Assembly (NCBI GenBank): GCA_002385665.1 | Contig: DGDX01000075.1 | Coordinates: forward strand, 1 to 42,214 | Direction: 5' to 3' | DNA from: Firmicutes bacterium UBA3941 | Lineage (GTDB): Bacteria > Bacillota > Clostridia > Caldicoprobacterales > UBA3941 | Length of the DNA: 42,214 nt | Notes under the pieces: model-generated | The model's input: the letters and a program-made list of their open reading frames with translations, nothing else | The model's database searches: none | What the model was told of the DNA's origin: nothing | Position numbers and translations under genes: made by a program | Shown here: one piece after another, positions 15,200 through 23,541 of the stretch | Layout: each line of letters opens with the position of its first letter | How positions within the stretch are numbered: position 1 is the stretch's first letter

Positions 15200-15490
15200 C
15201 TAATATTTATCCAAATCCCCATCGATCCCAACTAAGAAAGCGTATATTTCTGCTACAGCCTGATAAAGCTCAGGAGGGATAAATTCACCTATATCAACTT
15301 GAGATAGAGCCTCAGCCTGTTCTGGAGATTTTATCAGCGGAATTCCTGCATCCATAGCTTTTTCTATAAGCTTTTTGGCTATATACCCTTTTCCCTTTGC
15401 TACTACCACAGGGGCCTGGTCATTACCGTCATAACTCAAAGCCACGGCTTTTTTCAAATCTTTTTGCTCCAAGATTATTCCCCCTGTCAT
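15200..15490 (-). CDS. FlhB C-terminal-like (YlqH-type) protein
   Basis: A 96-residue protein matching only the cytoplasmic C-terminal domain of the flagellar/type III export switch FlhB/YscU, without the membrane part: KKAVALSYDGNDQAPVVVAKGKGYIAKKLIEKAMDAGIPLI, then EFIPPELYQAVAEIYAFL. The autocleavage site NPTH that precedes this segment in FlhB is absent. This corresponds to YlqH-like stand-alone proteins of Firmicutes. Its ATG overlaps the stop of the upstream gene (ATGA at 15487-15490), so the two are translationally coupled. No other flagellar gene is in the window. Role unknown; a modifier of export specificity is possible. Confidence 0.85.
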   Translation of the reverse strand: MTGGIILEQKDLKKAVALSYDGNDQAPVVVAKGKGYIAKKLIEKAMDAGIPLIKSPEQAEALSQVDIGEFIPPELYQAVAEIYAFLVGIDGDLDKY

Positions 15491-16380
15491 ACACTTAAAT
15501 CAACTATGTTATATTGTTCCTTGAAATGTGATAGAAAACTCAGCAACCCACTTGATTGCATTATATCAAGAATTTCCAAAGATTTGCACTTATACCCCAC
15601 TTCCTTCAATATGCTCTTAAGGCGGGGAAAAGCTCCTTGTATGATATTATGAAATTTTTTCTCGCTATAGATGGTAACCTTTAAGGGACCCTTCCAGTCC
15701 TCCAGCAAACAGCCAACCTTATTTAGGTTAGGAAGTGCGAATTCCAAATAGGCAATGTCTCTTTCCTTACTGCACCAGACTTCCCAGGAAAAGATTCTGT
15801 CCCCGATCTTAATGGGTACTTGTAGATTGAAAAAGGGAAGGTTATTATCCAGTTGAAGAAGAACACTGCTGTACAACTCACTGAGAAATGCCTTTGGATT
15901 CTTATTATCACTGTCCTTTATCAATAGATCCGATTGTCTTATGATATTATCCCAGATTTTGCTCATATTGGAGCGAAGGTTATTAAGAAAATCAGGAAGA
16001 CCGGCGATATCTGGGAAACAATCCACCAGCTCCTTTGCCCCCTCTGAATTTCCATGTTTTATAATTTGATCTATAAGATGTTCATAAAGCAGAGAAGCTC
16101 TATGTCCCTTTCCCAGAATAAATTTAATACTCTCTTCATTATAGGGAAGACCATACAAGGGTATTAGGAGAATCAGGGCCTGGTTCTCCGGGGTGTTTTT
16201 TATGCCTAATGCCCTCAATAAGTTTGCTATTGAGTAATCTTTTGAACCAGTAATTGTATCCGAAGATGTGGTTTTTTGCACGATGTTGTCCATCCTGTTT
16301 TCAATCTTTGGATCTGGAATAGTGATATTATCCGTATCGAAAAACGTTTGTAACCTAGAAACAATCCTGTTTATATCCAT
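15487..16380 (-). CDS. FliK-like / YlqG-type protein
   Basis: 297 residues. The N-terminal 190 residues are helical and show no motif I recognise. The C-terminal 110 resemble the hook-length-control (FliK C-terminal) fold: FFNLQVPIKIGDRIFSWEVWCSK, then AYLEFALPNLNKVGCLLEDWKGPLKVTIYSE, and a final LKEVGYKCKSLEI strand. Pairing with a FlhB-C-like gene by a 4-bp overlap matches the ylqG-ylqH arrangement and the known FliK-FlhB partnership in flagellar export. Length is shorter than full FliK. A plausible promoter is at 16434-16462. Function in this position is inferred. Confidence 0.65.
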   Translation of the reverse strand: MDINRIVSRLQTFFDTDNITIPDPKIENRMDNIVQKTTSSDTITGSKDYSIANLLRALGIKNTPENQALILLIPLYGLPYNEESIKFILGKGHRASLLYEHLIDQIIKHGNSEGAKELVDCFPDIAGLPDFLNNLRSNMSKIWDNIIRQSDLLIKDSDNKNPKAFLSELYSSVLLQLDNNLPFFNLQVPIKIGDRIFSWEVWCSKERDIAYLEFALPNLNKVGCLLEDWKGPLKVTIYSEKKFHNIIQGAFPRLKSILKEVGYKCKSLEILDIMQSSGLLSFLSHFKEQYNIVDLSV

Positions 16381-16433
16381 ATCACAAACCCACTCTTATT
16401 TGCACGGCTCCTCACTGAATAATCCTAGCCATA

Positions 16434-16462
16434 TGCATACACTTTATCTAGAAGATTATCAA
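16434..16462 (-). promoter_or_regulatory. Possible promoter of the FliK-like/FlhB-C-like pair
   Basis: On the minus strand: TTGATA (16457-16462), 17-base spacer, TATGCA (16434-16439), about 54 bases before the start codon. The rest of 16463-16810 is AT-rich spacer with no other convincing feature. A 13-codon frame after AGGAG near 16744 (starting GTG at 16759) is too short to judge. Confidence 0.4.
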
Positions 16463-16822
16463 GGTATCTACCATTTAGCTTATTGCTTTACATAAACTAC
16501 AAATCAGATTAGCTTGGTAAACGACGCAATGTATTCATTAATAAAACTATACCTACAATATACGAAAGGGCGATATATTAATTAGCTATTACCTTGAATA
16601 TACCACATTTCACTGATTATACCAAGTATCCATTTTTGATGAAGTATGTGAATTTTCCATCCCTTTAGCATTAAATCCTGTTCTAAAATATGCTTTAAAA
16701 GAGCTATTTAACATTAAGGTTTACGTATAAGGAATCAATTATTAGGAGAAAATACCGGTTGTGTCGATGAAACGAAATGATCCCCAACTACAGATGAGTT
16801 AAAGTGAAGGGAGATAAAGACC

Positions 16823-17134
16823 TTGAATATTGACCAACCGTTGATATGCCCAAAGTGTAACGGTATCCGTTTCGAGATAAAAAGAGAGGCAACATATCTA
16901 TACACCTACAAGGTCAATACCCCCCTTACGGAAGGATGGAGCAAGAACGAAGAGGCGTTAACATTTCTTTTTGATAATAGGGAGCTTGTGAATACCAGTG
17001 ACTATATCCAATGCATAGAATGCTATGCCAAGTATCCTTGTGATCTTGATATGGGCGATGTTAAGATTCATTTTACGATTCTGCAAAAGGCAATCAGATC
17101 GGATTTTCAGGATTATCCCGAATATTTGGGATAG
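16823..17134 (+). CDS. Unknown 103-residue protein with CxxC pairs
   Basis: Starts at TTG (16823) with GAAGGGAGAT nine bases upstream. An in-frame ATG start is not available near a ribosome site. One CxxC near the N-terminus (LICPKCNGIRFEI) and a second near residue 73 (YIQCIECYAKYPCDL) could bind one zinc ion as a split ribbon around a central segment with aromatic residues (YLYTYKVNTPLTEGW). No family recognised. It is isolated between divergent and convergent neighbours. The well-placed cysteine pairs and ribosome site support a real gene. Confidence 0.65.
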   Translation: MNIDQPLICPKCNGIRFEIKREATYLYTYKVNTPLTEGWSKNEEALTFLFDNRELVNTSDYIQCIECYAKYPCDLDMGDVKIHFTILQKAIRSDFQDYPEYLG

Positions 17135-17285
17135 CAATCCCTATTTACTAATGGTAACTCAGCAATTATTTATAGTTCTGCCTGTCCGACATATATTTGC
17201 ACTTATTTGAGTGGATACAAAGCTACAATTATTATCCTACAGATATCATTACCTATCCACTTTTGATCGATGTTCAATATATAGG

Positions 17286-18161
17286 TCATAGGCTCAACAG
17301 TATAAGAGCTATAAGGCCTACGGCCAACCCTATTGCAGCTTTTTTGCTCAATTTTTCTTTGAAGATAACGCTGGAGGCAATGGTAGACAAGAAAACCGTC
17401 CCACCATTAATGGAGGGATATTGTACTACGCTGGGAATCCTTGTTGTTAGAATCAGGGCTAACCAGTTGCCTATGGCTGTGCTTACCCCAGCGACTATAA
17501 TCACCCATGCCAATGACCAGCTTTTAAAATGCTTAACTTCTTGCTTATGTCTGAGGTAATTCCACAAAAACAGAAGCAGGGAGATAAAAGCAGCTGTCCC
17601 AAAACTGATTATTAGAAATTCTATTAACCCTTGCCCCTGCATGATGATCTGATGCCCTTTACTTATTACCATAAGAGCACCATTGCCAAGAAAGGATAAA
17701 ATACAAAAGGCCAACCATTTCCCACCCCATTTTTTCTCCCCATCTCCCCCCGTAGATTCGTTTCCTATATAAAAGGTTATTAGGAGCAATAAAAGACCTA
17801 CCAATTGAAGGGTACTAATGGTCTCATTCCAAAAGAACAGGCCGTACAGGATGGGTATCACCAAGCCAAAGGAAAAGAATAAGGCTGAATAGGATAGGGG
17901 CCCGGTCTCCATAGCCTTCATATAACAGAGAATGGTCCCAACAAAGAGGGTACCGAATGACATACCAAGCCACAGGGTATACGGTTTTAACTCCTTAAAC
18001 CCACCCAATATTAGGACTATAAACACCACCATACAAAAATAGATAAAGTTAAATAAGAAATAGCTGGCGATGTTCTTCATATGACTTCTGTTAAACTCTT
18101 TAAAGCTAATGGTTTGAAATACAAAGATAAATATGCATGCTAAAACCAATAGATAATTCAA
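17286..18161 (-). CDS. EamA/DMT-superfamily transporter
   Basis: A 291-residue integral membrane protein with about ten hydrophobic helices in two repeated halves, as in drug/metabolite transporters of the EamA family. Telling parts are the pattern METGPLSYSALFFSFGLVIPILYGLFFWNETIS at the end of the first half and its echo TRIPSVVQYPSINGGTVFLSTIASSVIFKEKLS in the second. It starts at TTG (18159-18161) with AGGAGG nine bases upstream. Substrate is not predictable. Likely monocistronic; the next gene upstream is 85 bases away. Confidence 0.85.
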   Translation of the reverse strand: MNYLLVLACIFIFVFQTISFKEFNRSHMKNIASYFLFNFIYFCMVVFIVLILGGFKELKPYTLWLGMSFGTLFVGTILCYMKAMETGPLSYSALFFSFGLVIPILYGLFFWNETISTLQLVGLLLLLITFYIGNESTGGDGEKKWGGKWLAFCILSFLGNGALMVISKGHQIIMQGQGLIEFLIISFGTAAFISLLLFLWNYLRHKQEVKHFKSWSLAWVIIVAGVSTAIGNWLALILTTRIPSVVQYPSINGGTVFLSTIASSVIFKEKLSKKAAIGLAVGLIALILLSL

Positions 18162-18246
18162 TCTAGATATCCTCCTAAAAATGTTATATCATAAAATGAT
18201 TGGTGTAATGTGGTATAACCATACATATCAGGTTAACAGCAAGTTT

Positions 18247-19155
18247 CTAAAGAATTTTCTGTCCATCAAATATTAGAACTCCGAATCCAGCTCCGGTTTT
18301 GTTGCCTGCTTTAAGCCAATCAATATATGCCCTTTGCAGAGATGTATCGGTTGGCCATTCTTCCATATCCTTGTCATGGTGTCTGCCAAAAACTCTCCAT
18401 GCTTCAGAAAACTTGTCCTCATCAACTGAATGAATTATTTCAAAATCGTGCATAAAATCTATTATGTTTGAACCTTTTGGATAAAACTTCTCATTATCAG
18501 GATAAAGAAGCCATGAATGACACACCATCACAATGGGTCCCCCGTTTAATTCATGCTTGAAAAAATCATAGGCCCTTTTGTACGAATCTATCCGCTTTTC
18601 ACGGGTCAAGGGACCTGATGAAGGAATATGCATGTTATAAACTCTGTCGCCCTTTTTTACAGTATATCCGTTCTTTGTATATCTGTCATAAGGAAAGGGT
18701 ATAGCTTCGTACTGCATTCTACCAAGGCCAAATCTCTCCATTACAAAGTAGTCAGAAAGCCAATTAGCAACAAAAGTACCCCAAACGCCGTGTATATTAC
18801 GACATTCCCAAAGCTTATAGCTCAAATCAAGCATAGAATTCCAAAACACATCCATAGAGACATCGGAGGTCTTGTATTTATTCTTTAATATTTTTGAACA
18901 GTACAGATAAAACATTAAATGCATTGTGTATGGGTTTATATCCATCTTCTGAGCCAGGCGGGTTAGATCCTCCAAAACCTCATTTATTCTTTTTCCTTCA
19001 TCACAATAATATTTTGTTATAATGGAATCCATCTCTTTTTTATGGACTGTATCCGATACCAGACTATCATGGACATCTAAAAAGGTCTCTACAGCTTCTC
19101 CAGGAAAATTTATATTTTCCATAAAGTAAGATAAATACTCTCTCATTTCTGTCAC
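18247..19155 (-). CDS. GNAT-like acyltransferase-domain protein (NAT_N/GNAT_C type)
   Basis: 302 residues. The N-terminal 130 residues are helical (NAT_N-like). The C-terminal 150 (from AIPFPYDRYTKNGYTVKKGDRVYNMHIPSSGPLT) match the GNAT-like C-terminal domain that accompanies it in Firmicutes and Actinobacteria. PIVMVCHSWLLYP and FMHDFEIIHSV are family-like strands. The enzymatic reaction is not established for these proteins. Start is GTG at 19153-19155 with GGGG upstream; an internal ATG three codons on is an alternative. It diverges from the URO-D-type gene. Confidence 0.7.
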   Translation of the reverse strand: MTEMREYLSYFMENINFPGEAVETFLDVHDSLVSDTVHKKEMDSIITKYYCDEGKRINEVLEDLTRLAQKMDINPYTMHLMFYLYCSKILKNKYKTSDVSMDVFWNSMLDLSYKLWECRNIHGVWGTFVANWLSDYFVMERFGLGRMQYEAIPFPYDRYTKNGYTVKKGDRVYNMHIPSSGPLTREKRIDSYKRAYDFFKHELNGGPIVMVCHSWLLYPDNEKFYPKGSNIIDFMHDFEIIHSVDEDKFSEAWRVFGRHHDKDMEEWPTDTSLQRAYIDWLKAGNKTGAGFGVLIFDGQKIL

Positions 19156-19323
19156 GATTTATACATCCCCTTTACTGAAATAAGCCCGGCTTATAAAGGC
19201 TCCGGATCTTCTTGATATGTAGTTATTTTATAGGCTGTTTTCTAATGATACTATACATAATTCACGATTGTTTTACAAGTGATAAATTGTAGGAAAACTG
19301 TGCAATGTAAAGCTTCCGCTGGT

Positions 19324-19352
19324 TTGACACCTATTTGCGGTTACTTTATAAT
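19324..19352 (+). promoter_or_regulatory. Consensus sigma-A promoter of the URO-D-type gene
   Basis: Perfect TTGACA (19324-19329), 17-base spacer, perfect TATAAT (19347-19352). Predicted transcript start near 19359, about 60 bases before the ATG. It settles the gene start at 19420 rather than any earlier in-frame codon. Confidence 0.8.
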
Positions 19353-19419
19353 TAAACTATCTCAAAATTTAACATTAATGTGTCCTTATTTGGGATTATA
19401 TAATGCTGGGGGTGTAGAA

Positions 19420-20676
19420 ATGGGATCGAGAAAAAGAATATTGGATGCAATTAATCATAGGCTTCCTGACAGAATCCCCATCGATTTTGGCGGTTCTGCC
19501 GTATCAGGTATGCATGTCACCTGTGTAGCCGCGTTAAGGGACTATTATGGATTGGAAAAGAGACCCGTTAAGATAAACGAACCTTACCAGATGCTGGGTT
19601 TAATAGAGGATGATTTACAGCAAATCATTGGCATTGATACCGTCCCTGTGGGGCAGAAAAACAACATGTTTGGTTTCCCAAACGATAATTGGAAAGAGTG
19701 GCGACTACACAATGGACTGGAGGTTTTGGTTCCCGGGGATTTTAATATAACTGTGGACGATACCGGCAATACCTATATATATCCTGAGGGTGATCTAAAT
19801 GCACCGCCCAGCGGCATAATGCCCAAGGGTGGGTATTACTTTGATGCCATTATACGTCAACAAGAGATTCGTGAAGATGAGTTGGACCCAAATGATAACC
19901 TGGAGGAGTTTAAGCTCTTGAGCGAAGAGGATGTCTCATATCTTATCTCCGAAGCGATAAAGGCCGCCAAAACCGGTAAGGGTGTATTGGCCAACTTTGG
20001 GGGAACAGCCCTTGGCGATATAGCCCTTGTACCTGCTCCCTTTATGAAACATCCAAAAGGCATTAGGGATATCGAAGAGTGGTATGTCTCCACTGTTATC
20101 AGAAAGGACTATATACATAAGGTGTTCGATAGGCAAATAGATATAGCCATTGAAAATTTAAGGGTCCTCAACGAGCATATCGGTGACTTGGTTGATATAG
20201 TATATATCTGCGGAACGGACTTTGGTACTCAGACAAGCACATTCTGCTCCGCCGATACTTTTAGAGAACTCTATATGCCCTATTATAAAAGGGTAAATAA
20301 CTGGATACACGATAATACAAATTGGAAGACATTTAAACATTGTTGCGGAGCTATTGAGCCTTTCCTAAGCCTTTTTATTGAATCCGGCTTCGATATAATC
20401 AACCCGGTTCAATGCTCTGCAGAAGGTATGGAACCGGAGCATTTAAAGAAAGAATACGGTAAGGATATAGTTTTCTGGGGAGGAGGAGTAGACACCCAAT
20501 GGACGCTTCCCTTTGGCTCTCCTGAGGAAGTTCGTGAACAGGTCCTAAAGAGGTGTGAAGTTTTTTCCAAGGACGGGGGATTTGTCTTCGGTTCAATACA
20601 TAATGTACAGGCTAATACACCGGTGGAAAATATAGTTGCCATGATAGATGCCGTTCATGAGTTTAATAAGGCCTAA
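19420..20676 (+). CDS. Uroporphyrinogen decarboxylase (URO-D) family methyltransferase-like protein
   Basis: About 418 residues, longer than HemE, with the URO-D fold as in MtaA/CmuA-type cobalamin-dependent methyltransferases. Start ATG at 19420 follows GGGGGTG. Visible: LDAINHRLPDRIPIDFGGSAVSGMH at the N-terminus; DIVYICGTDFGTQTSTFCSADTF; and the metal-binding FKHCCGAIEPFL with His-x-Cys. The C-terminal part has IINPVQCSAEGMEP, FWGGGVDTQWTLPFGSPEEV and FGSIHNVQANTPVENI. This HxC set fits zinc-dependent methyl transfer, not heme synthesis. Clostridia have many such genes for O-demethylation or methylamine use. No corrinoid protein is adjacent, so the substrate is unknown. Confidence 0.85.
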   Translation: MGSRKRILDAINHRLPDRIPIDFGGSAVSGMHVTCVAALRDYYGLEKRPVKINEPYQMLGLIEDDLQQIIGIDTVPVGQKNNMFGFPNDNWKEWRLHNGLEVLVPGDFNITVDDTGNTYIYPEGDLNAPPSGIMPKGGYYFDAIIRQQEIREDELDPNDNLEEFKLLSEEDVSYLISEAIKAAKTGKGVLANFGGTALGDIALVPAPFMKHPKGIRDIEEWYVSTVIRKDYIHKVFDRQIDIAIENLRVLNEHIGDLVDIVYICGTDFGTQTSTFCSADTFRELYMPYYKRVNNWIHDNTNWKTFKHCCGAIEPFLSLFIESGFDIINPVQCSAEGMEPEHLKKEYGKDIVFWGGGVDTQWTLPFGSPEEVREQVLKRCEVFSKDGGFVFGSIHNVQANTPVENIVAMIDAVHEFNKA

Positions 20677-20720
20677 TAATAAATATGGACGAGAAGGAAT
20701 CTTTTACAAGCTTAATCTCA

Positions 20721-21425
20721 TCACCTGAATATTAGTGCAAAAAGAATCGCGGGTAGCATATTTGCTACCTTTATTTTTTTATCCCAGATCAGATTTACGC
20801 CTACACAAAAAATAAGCATTGATGCTGTCAGGGAAAGGTTGGACATAGCCCGTTCCGTTATTAAGGGCTGAATAAACCTTGCTAAAATCGTTATGGTACC
20901 TTGAAATAGCGCCACCGGAATAGCCGCAAAGATACATCCCTTACCTATGGAAGCTGCCATAATCATAACGATTATAAAATCCAGAATCGATTTTGCCATA
21001 AGCAAGGAATAATCACCTGAAAGCCCATCCTGTATGGCACCTACAACTGCCATTGCTCCGACACATACTATCAATGATGTGGATACAAAGCCTTCCATAA
21101 ATCTTGTATCCCTTTCATTCCTCGTCTTAGCCTTTAACCAGGCCCCAAATTGCTCTATTCTTCTTTCCAAATCTATTCCCTCACCCACTACAGTACCTAT
21201 AACAAAACTGAATATGATCATCATACTGCCGCGACTTACTAATTTTCCGCCCTCATAGGATAGCATCTCTTCCATCGCTCCGCCTATCCCTATGAACAAT
21301 ACACATAGGCCTATAGCCTTTATAAGAGTATTTTGAACCCTTTCGGGCAAAGCATTCTTAAGTAATAACCCTAACAACCCGCCCAGTATAATGGCACCGG
21401 TATTAGCTAATGTTCCTATTCCCAT
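20721..21425 (-). CDS. DUF554 family membrane protein (YdfK/YqgA-like)
   Basis: 234 residues, multi-spanning, with the DUF554 opening MGIGTLANTGAIILGGLLGLLLKNALPERVQ. It also shows GGAMEEMLSYEGGKLVSRGSMMIIFSFVIGTVVGEGIDLERRIEQFG and the VGAMAVVGAIQDGLSGDYSLLMAKSILDF block. The role of this family is unknown; transport is assumed from its seven or so hydrophobic segments. It converges on the URO-D-type gene with a 44-base gap and diverges from the NitT/TauT-type importer. Confidence 0.88.
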   Translation of the reverse strand: MGIGTLANTGAIILGGLLGLLLKNALPERVQNTLIKAIGLCVLFIGIGGAMEEMLSYEGGKLVSRGSMMIIFSFVIGTVVGEGIDLERRIEQFGAWLKAKTRNERDTRFMEGFVSTSLIVCVGAMAVVGAIQDGLSGDYSLLMAKSILDFIIVMIMAASIGKGCIFAAIPVALFQGTITILARFIQPLITERAMSNLSLTASMLIFCVGVNLIWDKKIKVANMLPAILFALIFR

Positions 21426-21553
21426 GGCCTTATATTTTCCTTTCCAAGGTTATTGGTAGATAAAATACATTAAGAACAATTCTACAACACTTTGGAACTA
21501 CCTGCAATCGAATCTGTTCAAATAACAGCGCTACCATCACCTTTTTTGATTTA

Positions 21554-21582
21554 TTGAATATGATGAAGTATCAAAATATGAT
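21554..21582 (+). promoter_or_regulatory. Promoter of the NitT/TauT-type importer
   Basis: TTGAAT (21554-21559), 17-base spacer, TATGAT (21577-21582). The ribosome site GGAGGT (21591-21596) follows within a very short leader. Confidence 0.5.
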
Positions 21583-21605
21583 TAAACTCTGGAGGTGTGA
21601 TTCAA

Positions 21606-22601
21606 TTGAAATCTGTGAAGTTTACCTTTCTAATATTAGCCCTCTTACTTCTTGTCGCCTTTATGGTGCCGGGATGCAAACAGCAAAAGGGCCAGAAGGT
21701 ACGTTTAATGGAAGTAACCCATTCGGTTTTCTATGCCCCCCAATATGTAGCCATACATAAGGGATTCTTTGAAGAAGAAGGCATAGAGATCGAGTTAACC
21801 ACAGGTGAAGGAGCAGATAAGGTTATGACCGCTGTGCTGGCAGGCCAGGTAGACATCGGTTTTATGGGTCCCGAGGCAGCCATCTACGTATACAACGAGG
21901 GGAAAGAAGACCATGCGCTTATCTTTGCCCAATTGACCCAGACAGACGGATCCTTCCTTATGGGACGTGAAGAAGAGCCTGATTTTAAGTGGGAAAACCT
22001 AAAGGGGAAAACTATCATCGGCGGCCGCAAGGGTGGTGTGCCCGAAATGAGCCTTGAATATGTGCTTAAAAAGCACGGTCTGACGCCGGGAGTGGATGTA
22101 GAGGTTTTAACCAATATACAATTTGCTTTGATGGGAGGTGCCTTCAAAGGAGGCACGGGGGACTATGTAACATTGTTTGAGCCTGTAGCATCTACCTTAG
22201 AAGATGAGGGCGTTGGTCATGTTCTTGCTTCCGTTGGTGTAGCAGCAGGAAATATACCATTTACAGCCTATTGTGCAAAGAAAAGCTTTATTGAAGAAAA
22301 CAAGGATCTTATACAACGATTCACCAATGCTATTTATAAAGGACAACAATTTGTTAAGGAACATTCTCCGGAGGAGATTGCCGAGGCCATTAAACCAGCC
22401 TTCCCGGATAGCGATCTAGAATTGCTTACCAAAGTGGCAAGAAGATACAAGGAACAGGATTCGTGGCCTGCTGCTCCGGCTTTAAAGGAAGATGATTTTA
22501 ATCATCTCCAAGATATCATGGAGATGGCCGGCGAACTGGATGAAAGGGCTCCTTATGATAAGCTAGTAACCAACGAGTTCGCAGAAAAAGTTACAAAATA
22601 A
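21606..22601 (+). CDS. NitT/TauT-type ABC transporter substrate-binding lipoprotein
   Basis: 331 residues. Lipoprotein signal with hydrophobic residues 6-22 and Cys24 (VPGCKQQK). NMT1/SsuA-like solute-binding fold: VTHSVFYAPQYVAIHKGFFEEEGIEIEL, VMTAVLAGQVDIGFMGPEAAIYVY, LKGKTIIGGRKGGVPEMSLEYVLKKHGL and a C-terminal AGELDERAPYDKLVTNEF. I place the start at TTG 21606, nine bases after GGAGGT. The GTG at 21597 directly abuts that site. Family ligands include sulfonates, nitrate and pyrimidine precursors; none is indicated by the neighbours. A terminator follows before the ATPase gene. Confidence 0.88.
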   Translation: MKSVKFTFLILALLLLVAFMVPGCKQQKGQKVRLMEVTHSVFYAPQYVAIHKGFFEEEGIEIELTTGEGADKVMTAVLAGQVDIGFMGPEAAIYVYNEGKEDHALIFAQLTQTDGSFLMGREEEPDFKWENLKGKTIIGGRKGGVPEMSLEYVLKKHGLTPGVDVEVLTNIQFALMGGAFKGGTGDYVTLFEPVASTLEDEGVGHVLASVGVAAGNIPFTAYCAKKSFIEENKDLIQRFTNAIYKGQQFVKEHSPEEIAEAIKPAFPDSDLELLTKVARRYKEQDSWPAAPALKEDDFNHLQDIMEMAGELDERAPYDKLVTNEFAEKVTK

Positions 22602-22637
22602 CGAAGCAATCAAAAAATAGTATAGATCATAACCTAG

Positions 22638-22664
22638 TGGCCCCATCGCGGGCCATTTGCTTTA
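22638..22664 (+). terminator. Partial terminator between binding protein and ATPase genes
   Basis: Stem TGGCCC (22638-22643) and GGGCCA (22650-22655) with a six-base loop, then TTTGCTTT. A short GC-rich stem with imperfect T tail suggests leaky termination, giving more binding protein than ATPase and permease. No promoter was clear in 22665-22767. Confidence 0.55.
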
Positions 22665-22767
22665 ACAAAAAATACAGTTGGGAATATAATGAATTATAAA
22701 AATATATGGGGCCGGTAAAAAGCCCTATACCATCGTTTACATCGCTGTATATAGGAGGACTTGACTA

Positions 22768-23541
22768 ATGAATAACAAAGTAGTGGTGAATCTAGAAAAT
22801 GTCTCTATGAAATATCATAGCCTGGAAGGAGAAACCCCTGCCATTAACAACATATCCTTTAAGGTTAACGAAGGTGAATTCATTGGTATAGTAGGTCCTA
22901 GTGGGTGTGGTAAAACCACAATACTATCCCTCATTGCCGGATTGATAAAACCCACAACGGGCCAGGTATTGGTTTACGGAAAAAAGGTCCAGGGTCCCTC
23001 TACCAGTGTCGGCTATATGCTACAGCAGGATCACCTGTTTGAATGGCGGAATATAATGCAAAACGCGTTACTTGGTCTGGAGATCCGCGGTAAGGTCAAT
23101 GAGGATTCAAAAAGAAAGGTTGAGAGACTCCTGGAGACCTACGGGCTGGGGGAATTTAAGAAGCATTACCCCGATCAGCTATCAGGAGGTATGCGTCAAA
23201 GGGCAGCCCTAATACGAACCCTGGCCATCGATCCAAAAATACTTCTACTGGACGAACCCTTCTCCGCCTTGGATTACCAGACCAGGTTGGTCATGTCGGA
23301 TGAGGTAAGTACCATCATCCGTAAAGAGGGCAAAACTGCCTTGCTGGTTACCCATGACATCTCCGAAGCCATCAGTATGGCCGACAGGGTCATAGTACTT
23401 AGCGAACGTCCTGCTACGATAAAAAATATTCACGAGATTCAACTTACATCTGAGGATAATAACCCCATAAGTCGACGCCAGGCTCCCGAATTCCGGCAGT
23501 ATTTTAACGCCATTTGGAAGGAGTTGGATGTACATGTATAA
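22768..23541 (+). CDS. NitT/TauT-type ABC transporter ATP-binding protein
   Basis: 257 residues. Walker A GPSGCGKTT near residues 43-51, Q-loop MLQQDHLFEW, signature LSGGMRQRAALIRTL near 137-151, Walker B ILLLDEPFSALD near 158-169, H-loop LLVTHDISEA. This is the SsuB/TauB class of importer ATPases. It has a strong ribosome site (AGGAGG) and overlaps the permease gene by 14 bases, so the two are coupled. It works with the lipoprotein upstream and the permease downstream at the cytoplasmic face. Confidence 0.93.
   Translation: MNNKVVVNLENVSMKYHSLEGETPAINNISFKVNEGEFIGIVGPSGCGKTTILSLIAGLIKPTTGQVLVYGKKVQGPSTSVGYMLQQDHLFEWRNIMQNALLGLEIRGKVNEDSKRKVERLLETYGLGEFKKHYPDQLSGGMRQRAALIRTLAIDPKILLLDEPFSALDYQTRLVMSDEVSTIIRKEGKTALLVTHDISEAISMADRVIVLSERPATIKNIHEIQLTSEDNNPISRRQAPEFRQYFNAIWKELDVHV

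Noticed and set aside
16759..16800. 13-codon leader peptide before the zinc-ribbon orphan
   Set aside because: AGGAG is 12 bases from the GTG, and the frame is too short to tell from chance.
19279..19419. Longer N-terminus for the URO-D-type protein
   Set aside because: A consensus promoter at 19324-19352 lies inside this extension, and the ATG at 19420 has the ribosome site and matches the family start.
19420..20676. HemE, uroporphyrinogen decarboxylase of heme synthesis
   Set aside because: Length and the HCCG-type metal motif fit cobalamin-dependent methyltransferase relatives, and no other heme gene is near.
22602..22767. Riboswitch between the binding-protein and ATPase genes
   Set aside because: Only a small GC-rich terminator-like stem is visible. 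No aptamer features such as a THI-box or FMN element are seen.
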